A DNA stretch of 49,656 nucleotides from Niastella populi (GTDB taxonomy: Bacteria; Bacteroidota; Bacteroidia; Chitinophagales; Chitinophagaceae), in contig NZ_LWBP01000217.1 of assembly GCF_002078015.1 (NCBI RefSeq), positions 1 through 49,656 of the forward strand. The letters run 5' to 3'. The position numbers and the translations under genes are program-made. How positions within the stretch are numbered: the first letter of the stretch is position 1; each line of letters begins with the position of its first letter. Below, in pieces: positions 35,480 to 44,160 of this stretch. Under the pieces are notes generated by a model, which saw only the letters and a list, made by a program, of their open reading frames with translations, was not told the origin of the DNA and did not search any database.

Positions 35480-35484
35480 GTCGT

Positions 35485-36579
35485 TTATGATGCGTTCTTA
35501 ACCGGGTTCATTACATATTTTTCAATTGAATAGTATTCCCTGAACCATTGAACGAAATTGTACAATCCGGTTTGAACGGTAGTAACAGGTTTATAATAGA
35601 AGTTGGCGACCAGTTCGTTTATATCTGCCCAGGTGGTGAGCACATCGCTTCGTTCCTGTTCTTTCATTTCAATGATGGCCTTTTTGCCGCAGTGAAATTC
35701 TATTTCCCTTACGAAATCCATCAGCTCAACCGGGTTATCATTGCCGAGGTTATAAATGCGCCAGGGCGCGGGTGAACTGGATGCACCGGGTGTAAGGCCG
35801 CTCCATGTGGCATCTGCTTCGGCAGGTTGGTCAAGCACATGAACAAAGCCTTCGACGATATCATCTATATAGGTAAAGTCGCGTTTCATTTTTCCCTCAT
35901 TGTATACTATTATCGGTTCCCCCTTCATGATGGCATCGGCAAAAAGGAAATAAGCCATATCGGGCCGGCCCCAGGGGCCATACACCGTAAAAAAGCGTAA
36001 ACCCGTTGTGGGAATATTAAATAAATGGCTGTACACATGGGCCATCAGTTCATTCGATTTTTTTGTAGCTGCGTATAAGGAAACCGGGTGACAGGTGTTC
36101 TGCGTTACCGAAAAGGGCATTTGTTCATTCAATCCGTAAACACTCGATGAACTGGCATATACCAGGTGCCTGATCCTGTTATGCCGGCAGGCTTCCAGGA
36201 TGTTCAGGAAGCCGTTCACGTTCGATTGCACATATACGTCGGGGTTGGTGATCGAATATCTTACGCCTGCCTGCGCCGCCAGGTGGGCCACCATGTCGAA
36301 CTTTTCCTTTCTGAAAAGGCTCAGGATCTCCCTTTTGTCTTCCAGGTTCAGTTTAATGAACCGGTAGTTCGGGAACTTACTGCTCTGCACCGCTGTATTC
36401 CATCGGATGTCTTTTCGGCTGATCCCATTCTCTGCCAAACGGCCGTACTTCAGGTTGATGTCATAATATTCATTGATATTATCCAGGCCAACCACTTCGT
36501 CGCCCCGCTCGAGCAGCTTTTTGGTGAGGAAATAACCAATAAAGCCGGCGCTACCCGTAACCAGAATTTTCATAACCAA
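35485..36579 (-). CDS. UDP-glucuronate 4-epimerase
   Basis: A 364-residue extended SDR enzyme. The NAD motif is GSAGFIG (about residues 9-15). LDNINEYYDINLKYGRL is diagnostic of UDP-glucuronate 4-epimerases (CapI/GAE type), as is FTVYGPWGRPDMAYFLFADAI. The catalytic tyrosine and lysine are in YAATKKS. It converts UDP-glucuronate to UDP-galacturonate, so the polymer probably contains galacturonic acid, and UDP-glucuronate must be available. A small insertion (PAEADATWSGLTPGASSSPAP, about residues 258-278) occurs before the RIYNLGNDNPVEL strand. It is 18 bp downstream of the Wzc-like gene. Confidence 0.92.
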   Translation of the reverse strand: MVMKILVTGSAGFIGYFLTKKLLERGDEVVGLDNINEYYDINLKYGRLAENGISRKDIRWNTAVQSSKFPNYRFIKLNLEDKREILSLFRKEKFDMVAHLAAQAGVRYSITNPDVYVQSNVNGFLNILEACRHNRIRHLVYASSSSVYGLNEQMPFSVTQNTCHPVSLYAATKKSNELMAHVYSHLFNIPTTGLRFFTVYGPWGRPDMAYFLFADAIMKGEPIIVYNEGKMKRDFTYIDDIVEGFVHVLDQPAEADATWSGLTPGASSSPAPWRIYNLGNDNPVELMDFVREIEFHCGKKAIIEMKEQERSDVLTTWADINELVANFYYKPVTTVQTGLYNFVQWFREYYSIEKYVMNPVKNAS

Positions 36580-36597
36580 CTATTTTATAAGAAGAAA

Positions 36598-38991
36598 TTA
36601 TACACTTTGCAGTTTTGATCTTTTACGTTGCTTTTCGCGATATACATTTTCATAACCATATCCATAACTGTAGCCATACATGCCGCTCATGACGCCTCTC
36701 GATCTGATGCCATTGAAAACAATATGCGGGTTTTTCAATGCTTTGAACTTGTTATTGTCGTCGAGCAGTTGCACCATGGTTTTGGGCGTACGGTTGTGCC
36801 GCATAACGAACAGGGTGAGGTCGCAGAATTCGGAGAAAATGTAAGAATCGGAAACCGGGTCAATGGGTGATGCATCGAGCACCACATAATCGAACGTAGC
36901 CGTTAAATAAGTGAGCAGGTGGTTAAGCCGGCCGCTTAAGATCAGTTCCCTTGAATTGTCTTTCCCGTTGCCGGCGCTAACGACAAACATATTCTCATCC
37001 ATCGTATTACTGATTATTTCTTCAGGGTCTTTGGAACCCTCGAGGAATTCGGCTACACCCGGTTTATCCGCCACGCCCATGATCGATGATGTTTTGGGAA
37101 TGCGTATATCGAGGTCAACCAGCACTACTTTATTTCCGGCAAGTGCCAGGCTTCGTGCCAGGTTGGTACTTACATATGTTTTCCCTTCCGAAGAAATGCT
37201 GGAGGTTATCAGGATCCTTTTTATATCGAGGCTTTTCTGACGGCCAACCAAACCGATGGCGGCGCGCAGGTGCCTGAACTGTTCGGCAACGACCGAAGTT
37301 TTGCTTCCTGTGTTCAGCAGGGATTCATTTTCCTTGTTGGCCGAGATCTCGGCTATAACCGGTACAATGGTCAACGCTTCTATTTCCGACCTGAACAGGA
37401 TCTTTTTGTTCAGCATTTCCTTTGCCGAAACCAGTCCGATGCCTAAACCCATCGATACGGCCAGTACCGCGAAATAAATAAGTGTTTTCTTGGGCGCCAC
37501 GGGGTCGCCTGAAGAGCTGGCCATATCTATGATCTTGCTGTCGGAAATGGCTGAAGAACTTGCCAGCGCCGATTGCTCGCGTTTTTCGAGCAGGTAATTG
37601 TAGATGCTTTTTTTGGTGACCTGCTCGCGGCTGATATTCATAAGTTCCCTTTCTTTCCGTGGAATGGTGCGCAGCATTGAATTATAACCGCCGCTGATCG
37701 ATGCCAGGTCTTTTTTCGAAGCTTCGAGGTTGATCCTTTGCGCCCTCAATTTTTCGAGAATGATAGGGCGGATCTGTTCTATTTCCTTGGCTATGGCTGT
37801 AGCAAACGGGTTATTTTCACCGGTTGATTTCATCAGTTTTTCATATTCCAGTTTGCCGTTGTACAGCTTCTGCATAAGTTCCGTTAGTACGGGATCGGAG
37901 ATCCCTATGGTAGCGGGTATGATGTCGCCTTTATTTTCCTTCGAATTCACATAACGCTCCATTTCATTCAGGGAAGCCAGCTGCATGCTGAGGTCGGCCA
38001 TTTTACGGTCGTTGCTTCCAACGTTCTCGAGGTATTGCCTGCCCTGGGCGCTGAGGTCAACCACGCCTTTATCGGTCCTGAAAGTTTGAATGCGTTGTTC
38101 TATAGAGTCAAGTTCCTTTTCCACTTTTGCCAGGCGGGTTTCAATGAATTCGAGGGTATTGGCAGCGGTTCCTTTCTTTTCTTCTATCGATAAGCGGTTA
38201 TAGGCCACCAGCAGTTTATTTACGACATCTTCTCCCCGGTCGCGTACTTCATCTCTGAAGGTGAGGTTAATGGTCGATGACAACTTGCTGGAAGATTTTA
38301 CCTCCAGGCTGGCGATATAACCGGGGGCTACATTTTTCGGTTTGGATAAACGGAAGAACAACGGCCCGCCGGGCGCTTCCGTCTGGCGTTCATTTTTCTC
38401 GAATTTCAATTCTCCATATTTGGTAGATACCCATTGATTAATGGGAAAGACTTTTTTACCAATCACAACTTCTTTCACTTTGGGTTCATCCACATTCCTA
38501 AATTCTCCGGCATTGTTGTCGTCGTAATAGTTTACTTGAAAGTGTACTACAGAATCACCTGTCGATTTCAGCTCATCTGGTTTTCTTGCAATAATGGTAA
38601 CAGGCGAACTGTTGTAAGCGGAGGTAGGTTTTATTTTTCCTTTATTACCGGCTGCTTCGTATATGGGCGCATATAACTGAAGTTGTTCCACCACTTTTTC
38701 CATCAGTTTGCGGGAGTGGATCACTTCCATTTCATTCTCGACGATATTTTTGGTGGGATAAATTTGCAAAGCTTCCAGTACGCCCGATTCATCAACACCC
38801 TTTTTTTCGTCTTTTACCATTATGGTAGCATACGTTTCGTAAACGGGAATTGAATAGAATTTAAGGTAAGCCCATGCTCCTGCGAGCCCCAGGATCAGCA
38901 ATACAAGGAACATTGGCCAGTAAGGAAGATACCAGTTGGTGACAACTGAAATGATATTCATTTCGTTGCCTGTCTTTTTGTTTGTTTGCAT
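36598..38991 (-). CDS. wzc: Wzc-type polysaccharide co-polymerase with tyrosine autokinase domain
   Basis: A 797-residue inner-membrane protein controlling polymer length and export. Membrane helices lie at about residues 21-43 and 505-525, with a periplasmic Wzz-like region rich in coiled coil between them. The cytoplasmic BY-kinase domain has Walker A SSEGKTYVSTN (about 600-610), Walker A' VVLVDLDIR (about 623-631) and Walker B DYVVLDASP (about 701-709). A C-terminal tyrosine cluster (YGYSYGYGYENVY, six Tyr at about 772-784) is the autophosphorylation target. Walker A has SEGK where GEGK is usual. It follows the Wza-like gene by 2 bp and needs that protein as outer-membrane partner. Confidence 0.93.
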   Translation of the reverse strand: MQTNKKTGNEMNIISVVTNWYLPYWPMFLVLLILGLAGAWAYLKFYSIPVYETYATIMVKDEKKGVDESGVLEALQIYPTKNIVENEMEVIHSRKLMEKVVEQLQLYAPIYEAAGNKGKIKPTSAYNSSPVTIIARKPDELKSTGDSVVHFQVNYYDDNNAGEFRNVDEPKVKEVVIGKKVFPINQWVSTKYGELKFEKNERQTEAPGGPLFFRLSKPKNVAPGYIASLEVKSSSKLSSTINLTFRDEVRDRGEDVVNKLLVAYNRLSIEEKKGTAANTLEFIETRLAKVEKELDSIEQRIQTFRTDKGVVDLSAQGRQYLENVGSNDRKMADLSMQLASLNEMERYVNSKENKGDIIPATIGISDPVLTELMQKLYNGKLEYEKLMKSTGENNPFATAIAKEIEQIRPIILEKLRAQRINLEASKKDLASISGGYNSMLRTIPRKERELMNISREQVTKKSIYNYLLEKREQSALASSSAISDSKIIDMASSSGDPVAPKKTLIYFAVLAVSMGLGIGLVSAKEMLNKKILFRSEIEALTIVPVIAEISANKENESLLNTGSKTSVVAEQFRHLRAAIGLVGRQKSLDIKRILITSSISSEGKTYVSTNLARSLALAGNKVVLVDLDIRIPKTSSIMGVADKPGVAEFLEGSKDPEEIISNTMDENMFVVSAGNGKDNSRELILSGRLNHLLTYLTATFDYVVLDASPIDPVSDSYIFSEFCDLTLFVMRHNRTPKTMVQLLDDNNKFKALKNPHIVFNGIRSRGVMSGMYGYSYGYGYENVYREKQRKRSKLQSV

Positions 38992-38993
38992 AA

Positions 38994-39830
38994 TTACCTT
39001 GTTATACGGTCAATAATCACGGCGGCCAAACCAAGACCGCTCAGGATACCCGGCAGCCACATGCGGGTGTTGCTGTTTTGTGAAACCTTGGCTTTGTTGG
39101 GTTCTACATAAAGAATGTCGCCCGACATAAGATAGTAATATGGTGATGTGAGCAGGTTTCCTGAATTGAGATCGAGCCTTTTTACGATGCGTTTGCCCTG
39201 TTCTTCACGAATGAGCGCGATATTGTCGCGGCGGGCATAGATGGTGAGGTCGCCTGCGAAACCGAGGGCTTCGAGAATGTTTATTTTTTCATCGGGCACA
39301 TTGACCACCATGGGGCGGGCAACTTCACCCAATACGGTAACTTTAAAGTTCAGGTACCTGACGCTAACCACCGGGTATAACAGGTATTTATTATCAACCA
39401 GCACTTTGGTGATGTTATCTTTCAACTGCTGTTTGGTAAGGCCGGCGGCCTTTATACGCCCCAGCATGGGCATATCTATAAAACCGTCCATGTCAACCAG
39501 GTAACCCGATGCCTGGGTAGCGGTATAACCTATAGTTTGGGTTGAAACGGTAACAACGGTGTTAAACGGCTGGCTGGCTGTAGCATTCGGACTGCTAACG
39601 GTAACGCTCAACAAGTCGTTTTTTTGAATGACCGGCTCCAGGTTGTTGATGGCATTGGTGATCTCGGTTTCATTTATATTGTTCAGGTATGCCACTTTCT
39701 TCATGTTGGTGCAGTTGGTAAGCAGGATGCAGGCTGCCAGCACGATCAATAGCCAGGGGCTATTCTTTTTCCTATGCGTAAGTTTCACGGTAATATTATT
39801 AGAGATGAAGTAAATAACGTCAACATGCAT
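38994..39830 (-). CDS. wza: Wza-type outer-membrane polysaccharide export lipoprotein
   Basis: Up to 278 residues: a lipoprotein signal (ILLTNC), a polysaccharide-export domain (VIQKNDLLSVTVSSP, GYLVDMDGFIDMPMLGRIKAAGLTKQQL), one SLBB-like region (VTVLGEVARPMVVNVPDEKINILEALGFAG) and a C-terminal hydrophobic helix (LPGILSGLGLAAVII). It forms the outer-membrane channel through which the polymer leaves, together with Wzc. The ATG at 39830 overlaps the preceding gene by 11 bp and gives 14 extra N-terminal residues; the GTG at 39788, giving a normal signal peptide beginning VKLTHRKKNSPWLL, is a good alternative start. Second gene of the operon. Confidence 0.92.
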   Translation of the reverse strand: MHVDVIYFISNNITVKLTHRKKNSPWLLIVLAACILLTNCTNMKKVAYLNNINETEITNAINNLEPVIQKNDLLSVTVSSPNATASQPFNTVVTVSTQTIGYTATQASGYLVDMDGFIDMPMLGRIKAAGLTKQQLKDNITKVLVDNKYLLYPVVSVRYLNFKVTVLGEVARPMVVNVPDEKINILEALGFAGDLTIYARRDNIALIREEQGKRIVKRLDLNSGNLLTSPYYYLMSGDILYVEPNKAKVSQNSNTRMWLPGILSGLGLAAVIIDRITR

Positions 39831-40377
39831 CCCTGGCGTTGTTGTTTACAACTTCAAGGTGCGATTTGGGTATTTCGGCTGTCATATAATAACCAAGCGA
39901 GGGCAGTGAAATGCGTACGGTTTTGCCCAACACTTCCATTACAGTACCTTCCTGTTCCATAAATAACCCGCATTTTACCCGAACGATATCGTTCACGTCT
40001 ATGTCGAGCCTTTCGAGTTTTACGTTCGAATATTCTAACAGGAATTTTTTTATGACCTCTATTTCAGTATCACGGATAACGGCCGGCTTGCCCTGCCAGC
40101 TTACATAATTGAGAACGCCGTCTGTTTGTAATACGCTTATGCGTTCCTTGTCGGTAATTCTTGCAAACACGTAGCAGGTAAAGAGTGGTTCATAAACGAT
40201 CTTTTTGCGATCGCTCCATTGACGCAGTACTTTATTGAGGGGACAATAATTTTCAATGTTCTTACGGGTAAAAATGGAGGCCACTTTTTTCTCCCATTTG
40301 GCATGTGTATATAATGCATACCATTTCTTCACCAGTTTCGGATCTGTATTGCTTTGAGAAAAGGCTTCGCCCAACAT
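39820..40377 (-). CDS. UpxY/RfaH-like transcription antiterminator (NusG family)
   Basis: A 185-residue NusG-family paralogue. The NGN domain has KKWYALYTHAKWEKKVAS and YEPLFTCYVFARI, and a C-terminal KOW-like domain has DIVRVKCGLFMEQEGTVMEV. Being encoded first in a polysaccharide operon is the defining trait of Bacteroidota UpxY proteins, which bind RNA polymerase at the leader of their own locus and let it read through to the distal genes. The 29-kb length of this operon, the leader of about 0.9 kb and the internal hairpin elements fit such a role. Its start codon region itself contains a copy (40363-40371) of the GGCGAAGCC motif seen twice in the leader. Start at 40377 (MLGEAFSQ); no other ATG is better. 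Confidence 0.9.
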   Translation of the reverse strand: MLGEAFSQSNTDPKLVKKWYALYTHAKWEKKVASIFTRKNIENYCPLNKVLRQWSDRKKIVYEPLFTCYVFARITDKERISVLQTDGVLNYVSWQGKPAVIRDTEIEVIKKFLLEYSNVKLERLDIDVNDIVRVKCGLFMEQEGTVMEVLGKTVRISLPSLGYYMTAEIPKSHLEVVNNNARDAC

Positions 40378-40869
40378 AATCCCAGTTTTAGTGGTTTATT
40401 TAAAAGGGTTTGAAACTATATGTAATGGATAATTGGATAAAAAGGAAATGCAGAGTGAAATTGGATTTACAGGTGGGGTTCGGTCAAAACATTAGCGTAA
40501 AGCAAAAAGCTTCTGATTGCACGAAAATAAATTCGTACATCGGTAACGTTCTGATTGGATTAAGAAACCCGGCTGAAGAATGCCTTTTATACATCGCCTA
40601 TTGTATGGAGTTAATGCATCAATAGACCGGATACATAACAGAAAGAGCAAAAGTTACTTGTGTTGCGCAGGTTAATATTCAGGGGATGATTGGTAAATGT
40701 TATTTCAATATAAACATATTTAAATTATTAGACAATTATTTCGTAGTTAATCCTCATTTATTTGTGTTTAATCAAGTGGACAATCAATGTTTAGTTAATT
40801 CTATGACAGCCGTCATAAAATTGGATCAGTGATAAACGTAAAATCAGGATTTTTCAGGTCAAAGTACAA

Positions 40870-40878
40870 GGCTTCGCC
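40870..40878 (-). promoter_or_regulatory. GGCGAAGCC leader motif, copy 2
   Basis: On the transcript strand it reads GGCGAAGCC followed by TTGTACTTTGACC. A second leader copy is at 41018-41010, followed by CTGTGATTGCTGACC, and a third is in the first codons of the antiterminator gene. The motif is a minimal hairpin (GGC-GAA-GCC) and resembles the ops site GGCGGTAGCGT read by RfaH; the functional link is my inference. Confidence 0.35.
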
Positions 40879-41009
40879 GAACAAGATCACATATGAGATC
40901 ATGTTACAAGAACAAATTCAGTAAAAGAAGATAACGGATTGACGACAGGTGGTTAAATAAGGCTCAAAATAAATTAATGGAAAGGAAAAGATTCGGTCAG
41001 CAATCACAG

Positions 41010-41018
41010 GGCTTCGCC
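41010..41018 (-). promoter_or_regulatory. GGCGAAGCC leader motif, copy 1
   Basis: First copy met by RNA polymerase in the EPS leader, 140 bp before the next. It shares with that copy GGCGAAGCC, then CTGT or TTGT, then TGACC within 15 nt. Confidence 0.35.
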
Positions 41019-41073
41019 AATCATAGACCCAAACCAAAGGAGAATAGACAATTAAGATCACTCTTAAAGTTGG

Positions 41074-41129
41074 ATAATGGATAGAGAAAGTATTAGCAAG
41101 AATAATGGATAGAGAGAATATAGCAAGAA
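41074..41129. repeat. Imperfect 28-bp tandem repeat
   Basis: Two adjacent copies sharing ATAATGGATAGAGA and AGCAAGA start at 41074 and 41102; a third partial GATGGATCGA follows. It lies in the EPS leader between the promoter candidate and the GGCGAAGCC motifs. Confidence 0.6.
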
Positions 41130-41283
41130 AGATGGATCGACACTAACAAATAGATGCACATATGATTTAGTGCCGACGGGCCTGGTTCAAAGGATTTATT
41201 TTCAGAGTTGTTTTACTGCGTTCAATCTACTGGGAGTATTCGGTATTCATCTAACGATTAATACCCTGTCAAAAAGAACTGCT

Positions 41284-41316
41284 CAAATTTAAAGATATTT
41301 ATCTAATACAAACAAA
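41284..41316 (-). promoter_or_regulatory. Candidate Bacteroidota-type promoter of the EPS operon
   Basis: On the minus strand TTTGTTTG (41316-41309) precedes TAAATTTG (41291-41284), matching the -33 TTTG and -7 TAnnTTTG boxes with a spacer of 17 or 21 bp depending on which TTTG is used. It is the only exact TAnnTTTG I found on that strand in the region, and would give a leader of about 0.9 kb. Confidence 0.5.
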
Positions 41317-41800
41317 AAAATTAAGGATAAGATAACTAACTTTTGAATTAAAATAATCATGATTTTAATGGTGGAGGATTTTCCCCTTTTTTAATGTGCC
41401 AGGTTTTTTTTGTTGAATGATGATATGGTATAATGCTTATTATATTCATGCTGCTTTCAGTAAAAAAAGAACTACTAAATGTATTTATACCCTCATGCTT
41501 TGTGGCATAATACAAATTGACCAGAACTATTAAGAATGACAAAGAATCGCATGATCTGCAACCTGTATTTATTTTTAGCGGTAAAAGTTACCGCTAGCCG
41601 TTATACATATCAGCCAAACCGATGGCCTTTAATTCAACACTTTTAATAGCAAATTTTGATAGGGCGATTATTACAGATATGCTAAAATAATACCAGCCTG
41701 TTATGCTGCCCTGATACCCATGGACAGTATTTTATGTAAAATAAATTCACCTGCTTTGTGTAATAAGTACTTTATGATCATCAGGTAGTAAAACCTGCGT

Positions 41801-43642
41801 ATGAAAAATTGTTACCCATTAGCCATAATGTTGTTTGCCATTCAGTTAACTGCTTTTTCGCAAAACGTTTTGATCAGGGGCCAGGTAAAAAACAACGCCG
41901 ATAGCGCGCTTGCCGGGGTTTCTGTTACTATAAAGGGAACGGTAAGTTCCTACATAACGAACGACAGGGGTGAGTTTATGATCCCAAAGCTGAAACTTCC
42001 TGCTGAATTGATCTTTTCATCGGTGGGTTATCAAAGCCAGACCTTTGCGTTAGAAAGAACGGATACAACTAAGTTCATTACCATCAAATTATCTCCGGCT
42101 GAAGCCAGCCTGTCGGAAGTAGTGGTTATAGGTTATGGTACTGCCAAACGAAAAGATATAGCCGGTTCGGCAGGATCTGTAATGTTAAGAGGGGTTGCAT
42201 CTTTGCCAAAGAAAGCGCTGGAAGGAAAAGTGCCCGGCGTGGCCTCCCGGAAAACCACAACAGTGAAACGCGAACCGGCCGTAGCGGCGTCAACCACACC
42301 CACCAGCAGGTTAGAGGCCATGGAGACAAGCCCACGCATACATTCAAAGATTTTGACCGCCGGCGAACTAAGTGATTTCAAAAAATGGAATTTGTGGGGC
42401 GGTTATTCAGGTGCAGAATTTAAAGCATGGAGCAAACACTGGGGACTTGCTCCGGTTAAACGCTATTGCGTACAGGTGCAGAATAAAGACCATAAAGCAA
42501 TTCCCGGTGAAACCGTTTATCTGATCAATACCGAAACGAACGATACGTTGTGGCGTGCCGTTACCGACAATACCGGTAAAGCGGAGTTATGGGCCAACCT
42601 CGATATGAAGGAAGAAGAACGGAACAGGTATACCATTGTATGCAGAAAGGAAACCCTTCGCTCCCCTGCTGCATTCGAAAACGGCATCAATCGCATTACG
42701 CTGCGTACATCATGTGCGCATTCCGATATTGCCAACATTGCATTTGTTGTGGATGCTACCGGTAGTATGGGCGATGAAATAAAATACCTGCAGGAGGAAC
42801 TGAATGATGTGATCGCCATTACTTCCGCTAAAAATAAAGACCTCAAACTACGCATTGGTTCCGTTTTTTACCGCGATAAAAGCGATGAGTACCTTACCCG
42901 GTTTATAGATTTTCAAAATGATCCTGCGCCCCTGATGGAATTTATAAATGCACAATCGGCCCGCGGCGGCGGCGATTACCAGGAGGCTGTGGAAGACGCA
43001 TTGACAACCGCACTCGATAGCATGCATTGGGATAGCGATGCCCGGGCTAAGGTCATCTTCCTTATTCTCGATGCGCCCCCGCATGATGCCGCAAAAGTGA
43101 AAATGCAGCAGTTAATGCGGCAGGCTGCCGCTATGGGTGTTCGCATAGTACCCGTCGTATGCAGCGGGGTTGATAAATCTACCGAATACCTGATGCGCGC
43201 GCTTGCACTGGCAACCAATGGCAGTTATGTTTTTCTTACCGATGACAGCGGTGTAGGCGGTAAACATTTAAAGCCCACTACCGATGATTATAAAGTAGAA
43301 TTATTGAACGACCTGTTGCAGCGGGTGATTGCCGAAATGGTGTATATAGAGCCATGTAACGATGCCGGAAAACCGGAAGTGCCGGTAACGCCGGATAACA
43401 ATGCGAAGATCAGCGTTTATCCCAACCCTTCAGCCGGAAGGATCCAGATAAAAGCCACTGAAGCCATAAAGGAAATGTATATAGCCGATTTTACCGGGAA
43501 GGTGCTTGAAAAAATAGCCATTTGGCAAAAGATACATAACTGGCAAACCGACCTGAGCAGGTATCCTTCAGGCACCTATTTGATCAGGTATTTCACCGGG
43601 CAAAAAGGCTGGGGCGCAGAGAAGGTGGTGCTGATAAAGTGA
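41801..43642 (+). CDS. Secreted vWA-domain protein with SusC-like N-terminal signature and T9SS tail
   Basis: A 613-residue protein. Residues 1-21 are a signal peptide. About 25-97 form a carboxypeptidase-regulatory-like beta domain (VLIRGQVKNNADSALAGVSV), as at the start of SusC/TonB receptors. About 105-127 read SEVVVIGYGTAKRKDIAG, the signature that follows that domain in SusC proteins, yet no plug or barrel follows. After a linker, a vWA domain begins with the metal-site motif DATGSMG (D318, T320, S322). The end has a type IX sorting domain (ISVYPNPSAGRIQI). I infer a surface-exposed protein mediating binding through a metal-dependent adhesion site. It is divergent from the EPS operon and ends at a strong terminator; a role with the EPS is only positional. 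Confidence 0.8.
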   Translation: MKNCYPLAIMLFAIQLTAFSQNVLIRGQVKNNADSALAGVSVTIKGTVSSYITNDRGEFMIPKLKLPAELIFSSVGYQSQTFALERTDTTKFITIKLSPAEASLSEVVVIGYGTAKRKDIAGSAGSVMLRGVASLPKKALEGKVPGVASRKTTTVKREPAVAASTTPTSRLEAMETSPRIHSKILTAGELSDFKKWNLWGGYSGAEFKAWSKHWGLAPVKRYCVQVQNKDHKAIPGETVYLINTETNDTLWRAVTDNTGKAELWANLDMKEEERNRYTIVCRKETLRSPAAFENGINRITLRTSCAHSDIANIAFVVDATGSMGDEIKYLQEELNDVIAITSAKNKDLKLRIGSVFYRDKSDEYLTRFIDFQNDPAPLMEFINAQSARGGGDYQEAVEDALTTALDSMHWDSDARAKVIFLILDAPPHDAAKVKMQQLMRQAAAMGVRIVPVVCSGVDKSTEYLMRALALATNGSYVFLTDDSGVGGKHLKPTTDDYKVELLNDLLQRVIAEMVYIEPCNDAGKPEVPVTPDNNAKISVYPNPSAGRIQIKATEAIKEMYIADFTGKVLEKIAIWQKIHNWQTDLSRYPSGTYLIRYFTGQKGWGAEKVVLIK

Positions 43643-43683
43643 TTGAATACTATTTCGTCGATGGTGAATACAGAGATAGCAAC

Positions 43684-43718
43684 AAAAATCCCCCTGCGTC
43701 ATTTGCAGAGGGATTTTT
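43684..43718. terminator. Bidirectional terminator
   Basis: Stem AAAAATCCCCCTGC / GCAGAGGGATTTTT with one mismatch and a 7-nt loop, A and T runs on both sides, between two converging genes. Confidence 0.9.
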
Positions 43719-43750
43719 AGTACGATGTATTATTTAAAGCAGCATGCTGC

Positions 43751-44116
43751 TTAATCTTCTTTGTGTTGTTTTTTTGCATAATACAGGTCCTGGTTCTCGT
43801 AAAAATGTGCCAGGTCGGCTTTGGCGGTAGCCAGGGCCTTTACCTTATCTTCATAATACAACTGCCCTATTGAATGCTCATAGGCGTTTGCCAGTTGCCT
43901 TGATTTCCCTTTTACTTCGGGATCATGTTTATGCGGTTCCAGTTCCTTCATTCTGGCAATAAGCCCAAATACCCTGTTGCTGCAGAGGTAATCGATAATT
44001 TCAGCAGCTTTATACCTGTTTTCGATGACCTCATTACAAAGGTCTACGGCCGCCAACCGTAAAACCCGGTCGCCTATCAGCTCTATTTTTTTAAAAATGT
44101 GTTGTTCTTCTGTCAT
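43751..44116 (-). CDS. Small helical protein of unknown function
   Basis: A 121-residue, highly charged, probably all-helical cytoplasmic protein. No signal peptide or membrane segment. Segments such as VLRLAAVDLCNEVIENRYKAAEIIDYL and KALATAKADLAHFYENQDLYYAKKQ suggest long amphipathic helices. I do not recognise the family. Its reading frame and codon use fit the surrounding genes. It converges with the vWA gene at the terminator 43684-43718; a decayed AraC-type regulator lies immediately upstream, so the two may once have been one unit, without further evidence. Confidence 0.65.
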   Translation of the reverse strand: MTEEQHIFKKIELIGDRVLRLAAVDLCNEVIENRYKAAEIIDYLCSNRVFGLIARMKELEPHKHDPEVKGKSRQLANAYEHSIGQLYYEDKVKALATAKADLAHFYENQDLYYAKKQHKED

Positions 44117-44160
44117 GCCGTAAAGCTAAGACATTTTGAAATATTTCATTTTTTTGAATT

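Larger units (their letters stand above)
40378..41800. other. Divergent control region with long EPS leader
   Basis: About 1.4 kb between the antiterminator gene (-) and the vWA protein gene (+). It has no convincing gene (a 71-codon plus frame at 40410 has no recognisable feature). It contains the candidate EPS promoter at 41284-41316, two leader copies of GGCGAAGCC, and an imperfect 28-bp tandem repeat (41074-41129). It is AT-rich, typical of a regulatory region. Confidence 0.7.

Noticed and set aside
40410-40625. 71-codon plus frame in the EPS leader
   Set aside because: Lies antisense to the presumed leader, has no recognisable feature and no upstream promoter box.
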